Part shown: positions 6,974 to 12,802 of the stretch, piece after piece
Position numbering within the stretch: position 1 is the stretch's first letter
Layout: each line of letters starts with the position of its first letter
DNA from: a virus
Direction: 5' to 3' (one strand)
Length of the DNA stretch: 33,246 bases
IMG/VR virus record: IMGVR_UViG_3300038454_000018
Location: 1-33,246 of that record
Translations under genes and position numbers: made by a program
The notes under the pieces: generated by a model
What the model was told of the DNA's origin: nothing
The model's database searches: none
Seen by the model: the letters and a program-made list of their open reading frames with translations, nothing else

Positions 6974-7125
6974 TGCGCCTTCTATTCGCCCTCGCATTCG
7001 CGGCGATCTCGGCATACTTCGCCGCGCGGATCACGGAGAGCGGCTACGTGACATTGGCGGCTTGGTTCGGGGGCGGGGTGATGGGATGGAACATGATAGG
7101 CGAGGCAAGGCGCAATGTACATTAG
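6970..7125 (+). CDS. small two-helix membrane protein, 51 aa
   Basis: ATG at 6970 overlaps the upstream stop (ATGA). Two hydrophobic segments, about residues 3-19 and 26-43, are joined by a short charged loop (ARITESGY), with a basic C-terminus. The size and topology are holin-like, but position among early genes and coupling to the TnpB-like gene make lysis a doubtful role. Its last 11 nt overlap the start of that gene, so both are likely made from one message. Confidence 0.6.
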   Translation: MMRLLFALAFAAISAYFAARITESGYVTLAAWFGGGVMGWNMIGEARRNVH

Positions 7126-8356
7126 TCAAACGTATAGGCTGTATCCTACGGCGCGACAAGAGCGAGAGCTTAACTCGTGGCTCTCGTGGTGCTGCATGCT
7201 GTGGAATCGCATTATCGAAATGCGGAAGAGTAATTGGGAGGAGATACGCTCATTGCCGAAAGAGGAGCAGGCGAAAAGGCGGATCGGGAACAAGGAGTGC
7301 TCGGCGTTCGTGACGCAGGCCCGGCATGCGCTTCCCGTTTTGTCCGCCGACGTGCCGTGCGAGGTGACGCGCGAGGTGGCATCGAGAATTGAAGCCGGAT
7401 ACAAGGCGTTTCGCGGGAACCTGAAAAACTGGAAGCCGGGACAACCGAGACCGGAGCCGCCCGGGTTTATGAAGCGGCAAGAATACAACACGCTTGATTG
7501 TTGGCAGCCGGATCGAATCAAATTGCGTTACGGCTCTGGCAAATTCGGCGAGATGGACATAGGCAAGGCCAAGGGGTTCAAGGTGCGGGTGCACAGGCAC
7601 GTGAAGGGCGACATCCGATCCGCAACGATAAAGCGTGAGCCGGACGGCTGGTATATACGATTATCATTCGCCGTCGAAGATACATGGAAGCGGGGAGCGG
7701 AGAAAGAAATCGGCGTGAATCTTGGCTGTCGCAATCTGATCGCCAGAACCGACGGCTTGAAAGTCGAGATACCGCGCGACCGATGGCTTGACATACTCGG
7801 CAAGATCGCGCGATTCGATCGCGTGGCATCTCGACGGCGCAAGGGTTCCGGTCGATGGCGAAAGTTGATGGAATTGAGAAAGAAAGCCTTTAAGCACCTG
7901 GTGCGGAGCCGCGAACATTTCCTGAAAAAGTGGGCGCATCGGCTTTCGCGCGATTGCTCGGTTATCGCGATCGAGAAAATGGACATCGCGAAAATGGCCG
8001 AAGAAAGCGGCGGGAGCAAGTACAAGAAGGTCGGCGTCAAGGCCAAGACGATCCTGAATGCCGCCGTTGCCAAATTCGTTGATTTCCTGAAGTGGAAATG
8101 CGAGGAGCGACATAGGACGCTCCATGAAGTCCCAGCGATGGACACAACGCGGACATGTTCGAAATGTGGACACATCAACGAAAAGATCCCGCTTCGTCGG
8201 CGTACGATGAAGTGCGCCAAATGCGGGCACAAGGAAGACCGCGAATTTAACGCGGCAAAGAACGATCTTTCACGGGGCCGTAGCGGCCCTTCGGGGAGCG
8301 GATCGGGATGTAATCCGACCGCGAAGAACCGAGAAGGAGGAACGTCCTCCGGCTAA
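7115..8356 (+). CDS. TnpB/Cas12-like effector with degenerate RuvC site
   Basis: 413 aa, the usual TnpB length. The N-terminus (TYRLYPTARQERELNSWL) is the OrfB/TnpB helical domain. The RuvC-I region is IGVNLGCRNL, with Asn202 where the family has Asp. RuvC-II IAIEKM keeps Glu287. RuvC-III DREFNAA has Glu377 where the family has Asp. The zinc finger is intact (Cys348, Cys351, Cys367, Cys370). Two of three metal ligands are changed, so RNA-guided binding without cutting is likely. No tnpA or transposon ends are visible. The last 28 codons are Gly/Ser-rich and encode hairpins, and a CRISPR array follows. AAGG lies 4 nt before ATG 7115. Composition is less GC-rich than neighbours, suggesting transfer. 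Confidence 0.9.
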   Translation: MYISQTYRLYPTARQERELNSWLSWCCMLWNRIIEMRKSNWEEIRSLPKEEQAKRRIGNKECSAFVTQARHALPVLSADVPCEVTREVASRIEAGYKAFRGNLKNWKPGQPRPEPPGFMKRQEYNTLDCWQPDRIKLRYGSGKFGEMDIGKAKGFKVRVHRHVKGDIRSATIKREPDGWYIRLSFAVEDTWKRGAEKEIGVNLGCRNLIARTDGLKVEIPRDRWLDILGKIARFDRVASRRRKGSGRWRKLMELRKKAFKHLVRSREHFLKKWAHRLSRDCSVIAIEKMDIAKMAEESGGSKYKKVGVKAKTILNAAVAKFVDFLKWKCEERHRTLHEVPAMDTTRTCSKCGHINEKIPLRRRTMKCAKCGHKEDREFNAAKNDLSRGRSGPSGSGSGCNPTAKNREGGTSSG

Positions 8357-8420
8357 TCTCCGTTTCCGCCCGCGAGCGTCGAGGTGGTGAATAGCCGCCT
8401 CACAGACGCTCGCGGGTTTA
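8270..8420 (+). ncRNA. candidate tracrRNA (omega-RNA-like) with anti-repeat
   Basis: Four hairpins follow one another: GGGCCG/CGGCCC (8275-8289), a stem at 8298-8322, GGAGG/CCTCC (8336-8350), and a long one at 8369-8416 in which CCCGCGAGCGTC pairs with GACGCTCGCGGG and an inner 7-bp stem, followed by TTT. Between the third and fourth, TCTCCGTTTCC (8357-8367) is the exact reverse complement of positions 17-27 of the CRISPR repeat downstream. The first three overlap the end of the TnpB-like gene, as omega-RNA does. I infer a tracrRNA whose last hairpin may be a terminator. The ends are estimates. Confidence 0.7.
8369..8419 (+). terminator. long hairpin with short T-run after the anti-repeat
   Basis: A perfect 12-bp outer stem (8369-8380 with 8405-8416) and a 7-bp inner stem (8381-8387 with 8395-8401, one G-U pair) enclose the loop TGAATAG. 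TTTAAAA follows. It could end the effector/tracrRNA transcript, or be a structural part of the guide RNA. Confidence 0.55.
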
Positions 8421-8544
8421 AAATCAACGGCGTAAAGAATATACGGATGGGGCGCAAATTGGAGGCGTGTTATGCGATGAAAATATGTCGACGCTCGAAA
8501 ATGCGAACGATGGAACTTGGAACGTATCGACTTGCGTGAAGGCC
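8417..8544 (+). other. probable array leader, no gene
   Basis: 128 nt between the long hairpin and the first repeat. It is AT-richer than its surroundings and has GATGAAA at 8476-8482 and a segment ending TTGGAAC at 8523 that loosely recalls the repeat, perhaps a decayed copy. No convincing promoter is visible. It may hold the array promoter or be transcribed through. Confidence 0.4.
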
Positions 8545-8797
8545 GATGAAACATCTAAATGGAAACGGAGAAAGTGGAACTTGCTGTCCATCTTCGCCTC
8601 GATGCGAAGAAGGATGATGAAACATCTAAATGGAAACGGAGAAAGTGGAACAGAATCGCATTATGTGCAGTACATATTCGGCTGACTAGATGAAACATCT
8701 AAATGGAAACGGAGAAAGTGGAACACGGGCCAGGGCGCGGCGCATCGCCTCGACGTCCTCGGATGAAACATCTACAAGGAAACGGAGACAGTGAAAC
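8545..8797 (+). CRISPR. CRISPR mini-array: 4 repeats, 3 spacers
   Basis: Three identical 36-bp repeats at 8545-8580, 8616-8651 and 8689-8724 and a fourth at 8762-8797 with four substitutions (positions 14, 16, 28 and 33). Spacers of 35, 37 and 37 bp lie at 8581-8615, 8652-8688 and 8725-8761 and differ from each other. Each repeat begins GATGAAACATC, a 4-bp hairpin with an AAA loop, contains GGAAACGGAGA (the anti-repeat partner), and ends AAGTGGAAC. The degenerate last copy marks the far end, so the array reads on the + strand, like the effector. A type V layout (repeat 5' of spacer) is expected. No adaptation genes are present. Confidence 0.9.
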
Positions 8798-8906
8798 GAC
8801 TGGTCTGATCGAGTCGGGCCGAACAAGACATTGGGGCCGAGTAACTAGCCGGATCGAGGCGGGGATCGGAACAGGTGCATATGCACCGAATTTGGGAGGT
8901 TGGACG

Positions 8907-9163
8907 ATGCAGGAAAAGAAGGTCTTGACCGGGTTCGGGATCGCCGTGCTGGATCGAGGATTTGTTTACGTCGGCAATGTCGAAATATCTGACGACTGGT
9001 GCGTGATCACAAATGCGAAGAACATCCGGCGGTGGAAAACCCAGCGGGGGCTGGGCCAACTCGCGCTAGAGGGACCGCAGGAAAACACAGAGATCGATGC
9101 GGTCGGTACGGTGCGCGCACCCATGCGGGCAGTGATTTCGCTGATCGATTCGGAGGAAGCGAA

Positions 9164-9176
<13 letters not shown>
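8907..9176 (+). CDS. conserved phage hypothetical protein, 89 aa
   Basis: ATG 8907 has GGGAGG 7 nt upstream; the frame is open further upstream through the array, but that part is not coding. The pattern VYVGNVEI, DWCVITNAKNIRRW, RGLGQLALEG and DAVGTVRAP recalls a small protein family seen in many siphophage early regions, of unknown function. It is mainly beta and has no membrane segment. It overlaps the next gene by 13 nt. The role is not known. Confidence 0.65.
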
Positions 9177-9503
<327 letters not shown>

Positions 9504-9520
9504 TAAAGATTGGGGCTCTA

Positions 9521-9573
9521 CGGCGGGGTGGTCCCGCCGGGCCGCGCGTTGCCGGGGGGCCGGTAACGCGCGG
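9521..9573 (+). other. two strong adjacent hairpins
   Basis: CGGCGGG (9521-9527) pairs with CCCGCCG (9533-9539). Immediately after, CCGCGCGTTGCCGG (9542-9555) pairs with CCGGTAACGCGCGG (9560-9573) with a single G-U pair and a GGGG loop. There is no T-run. They lie between the repeat gene and the next gene and may protect or insulate the message. Confidence 0.6.
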
Positions 9574-9607
9574 ATCGATGGGACCTGGAAATTAGGGAGA
9601 CAACGAC

Positions 9608-9835
9608 ATGGACTGGATCGAGCAGTCGAACAAACACCGCGATCGAGTTTATTCGGCGGTGACCGAGTTGGGCAATGCGACATTCAAGGCTGGCGTGGCA
9701 GCAGGAATTCGCGCCATCGAGGTATCACTCGGAATGCTTGGTTTGCGATCCGACTATAAAAACCAGCGGATTAAGCGCGAATCGATAGAGGCTGCAATTG
9801 TGGATGCGAAGAGGCGTTACCATATCGAGGACTGA
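9608..9835 (+). CDS. hypothetical protein, 75 aa
   Basis: ATG 9608 follows GGGAGA. The product is helical: an amphipathic N-terminal half, a hydrophobic Gly/Ala patch (FKAGVAAGIRAIEVSLGMLGL) too short and polar for a clear membrane helix, and a charged C-terminus. No family recognised. The next gene starts 4 nt later. Confidence 0.55.
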   Translation: MDWIEQSNKHRDRVYSAVTELGNATFKAGVAAGIRAIEVSLGMLGLRSDYKNQRIKRESIEAAIVDAKRRYHIED

Positions 9836-9839
9836 CGCC

Positions 9840-9938
9840 ATGGAACTACTCGCCATCATGCTGCTGATCGTTCTCTTGTTCACTCTCGCCACGATGCGTC
9901 TCTGGCGATATCTCCACGACGATCCGTCGGATCTTTAA
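9840..9938 (+). CDS. small membrane peptide, 32 aa
   Basis: ATG 9840 to TAA 9936-9938. Residues 2-20 are one hydrophobic helix (LLAIMLLIVLLFTLATM), followed by a short basic then acidic tail. It is tightly packed between neighbours. Single-helix peptides of this size in phages can modulate holins or host membrane proteins, but nothing specific is shown. Confidence 0.5.
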   Translation: MELLAIMLLIVLLFTLATMRLWRYLHDDPSDL

Positions 9939-9950
9939 GGAGTCAACGAC

Positions 9951-10715
9951 GTGACTACTTACTACAAGCTGACCGACTCCGACGGCTATACGCGACGCGG
10001 AAAATCTGGCGAGACGCTATGGAAGGTCGGCGAAATCGTATCGCCGACCGGCGAGGGATCGGCCCCGTGCGGATCTGGCGTCCTACATTTTTATAAATCG
10101 CCGGAAGAGGCCGTATTGTACGATCCGATCCATGCGGAGTACGGCCAAACGGCTCGCTTATTTGCTATAGAGATTAATGATCCGGAGGGGAAATATATCA
10201 AGTCCGATGGCCTAAAATGCTGGACCACTCGGTCCGTGCGAGTGGTACGAGAATTGCCCTTGCCGCGCATCTCTATCGACTTACGTGTTGCATGGGCGAT
10301 TTGCATTGCTCCAGATTGCGTTACGCGACGCTGGGCGGTTGCGTGGCTGTCTGGTCGGGATCGCTCTGAGAAGTCGGCGGCGGCGGTGGCGTCGGAATGG
10401 ATAGCCTCGTGGTCGGCGCGGGGAGCGGCGGAGGCGGCGTGGGCGATGGCGTTTGGTTTGGCCATGGCGGCGGAACAACATGTGGCGGTTACTGCGATCC
10501 GAGTGTGGCGACGGCTGCGACGGGATGCGGATGTGAGGTGGCCGGCCGTCCAGGCCCAGCACTTCCTTGCGCAGGCGGTTACTGCGATCCGAGCGGCGGC
10601 GGATGTGAGTGGTGACTTCCACTCCCGCGCCCTCCGCGCACTTGCGCGTGCGAGGGCGATTCTCGCCGGAGAGTTCCCGGCAGAGCAATATGATGACCCA
10701 CTGAATGACGCGTAA
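9951..10715 (+). CDS. DUF7666-like protein with long helical C-terminus
   Basis: 254 aa. The first 95 residues (YYKLTDSDGYTRRGKSGETL, then HFYKSPEEA, then a Pro-His-Ala-Glu-type turn) match the pattern of a phage domain annotated DUF7666, of unknown function. The remaining 160 residues are Ala/Trp/Arg-rich and helical, with a duplicated AVTAIR segment encoded by an exact 20-bp repeat (10484-10503 and 10574-10593). AAGGAG precedes GTG 9951. DUF name from memory. Confidence 0.6.
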   Translation: MTTYYKLTDSDGYTRRGKSGETLWKVGEIVSPTGEGSAPCGSGVLHFYKSPEEAVLYDPIHAEYGQTARLFAIEINDPEGKYIKSDGLKCWTTRSVRVVRELPLPRISIDLRVAWAICIAPDCVTRRWAVAWLSGRDRSEKSAAAVASEWIASWSARGAAEAAWAMAFGLAMAAEQHVAVTAIRVWRRLRRDADVRWPAVQAQHFLAQAVTAIRAAADVSGDFHSRALRALARARAILAGEFPAEQYDDPLNDA

Positions 10716-10753
10716 TGCGTCGGGAAGTTCATTGAAAGGGACAGCAAGTAAAA

Positions 10754-11041
10754 CTGCCTAATCTGTCGGCGAAGAAGTTTGAGGAGTTGCTTATTCACCA
10801 TAGCGCGTGTGTGCAAGCAAGGCTCTGGGCTAAAGATAAGACGCTGCGGCAGGCGTGGAAGGAATGCCAACGGGGCGATTGGATGCATTGGTTTCTGTTC
10901 TATACGGCCCGTTCCCCAGGATTTCTTACATGGAAACAGTATAGCGTGTACGAGAGTACTATTATGCCATATATTACAAAGCACAACAAGATATACGACA
11001 CAGTTGCCAACATCATTCGGGATATAGTCGAGAAGCTGTGA
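10754..11041 (+). CDS. hypothetical protein, about 95 aa, unusual start
   Basis: The reading frame is closed by TGA at 10733 and contains no ATG before residue 39, so the start must be CTG 10754 (12 nt after AAAGGGA) or TTG 10787. The body (ACVQARLWAKDKTLRQAW, then RGDWMHWF, then a C-terminal IIRDIVEKL helix) recalls small phage proteins with an AW...C.RGDWM pattern. Function unknown. Confidence 0.55.
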   Translation: MPNLSAKKFEELLIHHSACVQARLWAKDKTLRQAWKECQRGDWMHWFLFYTARSPGFLTWKQYSVYESTIMPYITKHNKIYDTVANIIRDIVEKL

Positions 11042-11085
11042 CTATGCCGAATATCCTAAGGAATAAGATTTGGAATTCATGAACC

Positions 11086-11337
11086 GTGGATAACTTCAAG
11101 GTTGGTGACCAAGTAACATGGACAAGCGGAGCCGGAGGAAAGAAAAAGACCAAGATAGGCCGAATATTGGCGATTATTTGGCCCGGCAAGTCGCCTTATG
11201 ATTCTGCCCCCATCGGATTATACGTTGCCAGTGACGCCTACAAGGAACGTCGAGAAATATCCTATCTTGTTCAAGTCGGCACGAGCAAGCGTCTATACTG
11301 GCCCCGGACGTGTCATTTGCGGAAGGTGGAGGGATAA
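11086..11337 (+). CDS. conserved small phage protein, 83 aa
   Basis: GTG 11086. The pattern VGDQVTWTSGAGGKKKTKIGRIL, then a Pro-rich loop, SYLVQV and YWPRTCHLRKVEG matches a small SH3-like beta protein found in many phages and of unknown function. A 5-codon frame (ATG 11079, MNRG stop) overlaps its start and might couple translation. Moderate confidence in the family memory. Confidence 0.6.
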   Translation: MDNFKVGDQVTWTSGAGGKKKTKIGRILAIIWPGKSPYDSAPIGLYVASDAYKERREISYLVQVGTSKRLYWPRTCHLRKVEG

Positions 11338-11342
11338 GTCCA

Positions 11343-11522
11343 ATGAGACTCCGAATCCGAAGAGACTGCCACGGCTACGCGGACGCCATTGTCGATCTCG
11401 ATCAGAATTGCCAGGTAATAATGCATCTGACATCCGGAGCGTATCTCAACGAGCGCAATGCAGAGATGTTTGAGAGGCTGTTGATTAAGCTGGATGGCTG
11501 CACCCCGCAGCGAACAGAATAA
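11343..11522 (+). CDS. hypothetical protein, 59 aa
   Basis: ATG 11343 lies 5 nt after the previous stop, with GGAGGG of the upstream coding end as a ribosome site. Beta-rich N-terminus followed by a helix (NERNAEMFERLLIKLDG). The stop overlaps the leader of the methyltransferase gene, whose ATG is 2 nt further on. No family recognised. Confidence 0.55.
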   Translation: MRLRIRRDCHGYADAIVDLDQNCQVIMHLTSGAYLNERNAEMFERLLIKLDGCTPQRTE

Positions 11523-11523
11523 C

Positions 11524-12594
11524 ATGAAGGTCTACTACAACGAAATCGATTCTTACGCCGCACAGTGGTTGCGGAATCTGATTTCCGGCGGCCTGATATC
11601 TCCTGGAGACGTCGATGAAAGATCAATCGCGGACGTCAAGCCCGACGACATCCGGGGATATACCCGATGCCATTTCTTCGCCGGTATCGCCGGCTGGGAC
11701 TACGCCCTACGTCTTGCCGGATGGCCAGATGATGTTCCCGTTTGGACCGGATCTTGCCCCTGTCAACCATTCTCCTGTGCGGGGAAAAGACAGGGGGCAA
11801 AAGATCCGCGGCATCTCTGGCCCGAGTTTCGACGTCTCGTTGCCGAGTGCCATCCTGCAACAATATTTGGAGAGCAGGTTGGTAGCAAGGATGGACGTCA
11901 ATGGCTCGCCGGAGTACGCGCTGACCTGGAAGCATTGGGATATGCCGTCGGGGCCGCCGATCTGTGCGCTGCGTGCGTCGGGGCGCCGCACATCAGACAA
12001 AGGTTGTACTTGGTGGCGCACGCCGGATGCCATGTGCGGGGGTGCGCAGGAAGCGGAGAAGAGGCTGGCGGGAGGACATGCACTACGTCTTCAGGATCAG
12101 GTCGGTCTGGCCGGCTGGCCGACGCCTCAAGTCTTCGATTCTACGGATTGCAAGAGCGGGAACAAGGAGCAGAGAAAAGCGAAAGGGGGATGTTGCAATC
12201 TTCGGGAATACGTGGAGCTGGCGGGTTGGTCGACGGCATCGGCACGGGACTGGAAGGACGGACGGAGCAATCAGCACGAGAAGAACGCGAGGTCGCTGAA
12301 CGAGGTTGCGGTGCATGGTCTGACGCCATCGCAATCGAGTGCCGGGACGGGAAAGCCAGGCGGATACCAGCTGAACAGCGCTTTTTCCCGTTGGTTGCAA
12401 GGTTTTCCGCCGGAGTGGGACGAGGCGGCGCCGGCGAAGATGGCGCGTACAAAGTCCTCCGTGACCCGGCGACGGGGAGAAGCATCGGGCAAATGCCATG
12501 GCGGATAGGGCAGCTCAAAGCGTATGGCAATGCAATCGTGCCGCCCCTTGCGGCGGAATTCGTGAGGGCATTTAAGGAGCTAGCGAATGGATAA
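11524..12594 (+). CDS. DNA cytosine-C5 methyltransferase
   Basis: 356 aa. It transfers methyl groups from S-adenosylmethionine to C5 of cytosine. Motif I is HFFAGIAG (50-57), motif IV GSCPCQPFS has catalytic Cys80, motif VI appears as GEQV (116-119, usually ENV), motif VIII is QRLYLVA (159-165), and motif X is YGNAIVPPLA near the end. Residues 170-300 form a low-complexity Gly/Arg/Glu-rich region in place of a clear target-recognition domain, and the same DNA holds a long second frame. Phage Dcm-like enzymes usually protect the genome from host restriction. It begins 2 nt after the previous stop. Confidence 0.85.
   Translation: MKVYYNEIDSYAAQWLRNLISGGLISPGDVDERSIADVKPDDIRGYTRCHFFAGIAGWDYALRLAGWPDDVPVWTGSCPCQPFSCAGKRQGAKDPRHLWPEFRRLVAECHPATIFGEQVGSKDGRQWLAGVRADLEALGYAVGAADLCAACVGAPHIRQRLYLVAHAGCHVRGCAGSGEEAGGRTCTTSSGSGRSGRLADASSLRFYGLQEREQGAEKSERGMLQSSGIRGAGGLVDGIGTGLEGRTEQSAREEREVAERGCGAWSDAIAIECRDGKARRIPAEQRFFPLVARFSAGVGRGGAGEDGAYKVLRDPATGRSIGQMPWRIGQLKAYGNAIVPPLAAEFVRAFKELANG
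11615..12508 (+). CDS. overlapping frame inside the methyltransferase gene, phage-conserved pattern
   Basis: A 297-codon open frame, shifted by one nucleotide inside the methyltransferase gene. Its product carries patterns I recall from annotated phage proteins: EYALTWKHWDMPSGPPICAL, RASGRRTS, repeated GWPTP or GW-x-T-x-A-x-DW segments, and GYQLN..FSRWLQGFPPEWD. Such sequences occur in phages as proteins overlapping or replacing the recognition part of Dcm-like enzymes. ATG 11615 has no good ribosome site, so it may be entered by frameshifting or reinitiation, or be a non-expressed remnant. Confidence 0.45.
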   Translation: MKDQSRTSSPTTSGDIPDAISSPVSPAGTTPYVLPDGQMMFPFGPDLAPVNHSPVRGKDRGQKIRGISGPSFDVSLPSAILQQYLESRLVARMDVNGSPEYALTWKHWDMPSGPPICALRASGRRTSDKGCTWWRTPDAMCGGAQEAEKRLAGGHALRLQDQVGLAGWPTPQVFDSTDCKSGNKEQRKAKGGCCNLREYVELAGWSTASARDWKDGRSNQHEKNARSLNEVAVHGLTPSQSSAGTGKPGGYQLNSAFSRWLQGFPPEWDEAAPAKMARTKSSVTRRRGEASGKCHGG

Positions 12595-12802
12595 GTGCGA
12601 CAAGCTGACTTACGATGAAATGAAGCTGATCGGCGAATTCTGGGGGTTCCTGTGGATCGACAAGGACGGCGTATTATCGCGAGCAACATTGAAACAAGTT
12701 CTCGTCGCGTGCCGATCCGGGCGACACGAAGCATGGGACAGGGAACTGAAACTTCAACGTCTTGAGAGTAAGTTGAGAAGGAATCTGGGAGAGAAAACGT
12801 GA
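12587..12802 (+). CDS. hypothetical protein, 71 aa
   Basis: ATG 12587 overlaps the end of the methyltransferase gene by 8 nt, and AAGGAG lies upstream. The product has a small helical core (KLTYDEMKLIGEFWGFLW), a DKDG turn that recalls but does not meet EF-hand spacing, and a charged C-terminus. It ends in a GTGA overlap with the next methyltransferase, so it belongs to that operon. Confidence 0.55.
   Translation: MDKCDKLTYDEMKLIGEFWGFLWIDKDGVLSRATLKQVLVACRSGRHEAWDRELKLQRLESKLRRNLGEKT

Noticed and set aside
7115-8356. An ordinary IS200/IS605 or IS607 insertion
   Set aside because: There is no tnpA or serine recombinase nearby, no recognisable transposon ends, the RuvC site is degraded and the gene is in the phage operon with a coupled upstream frame.
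8467-8685. A 72-codon open frame across the first repeats
   Set aside because: It runs through identical repeats and unrelated spacers, giving a repeated peptide; it is an artefact of the array.
10739-10747. A 9-nt match to the seed of spacer 1
   Set aside because: Nothing beyond 9 nt matches and no T-rich PAM is present on the proper side.
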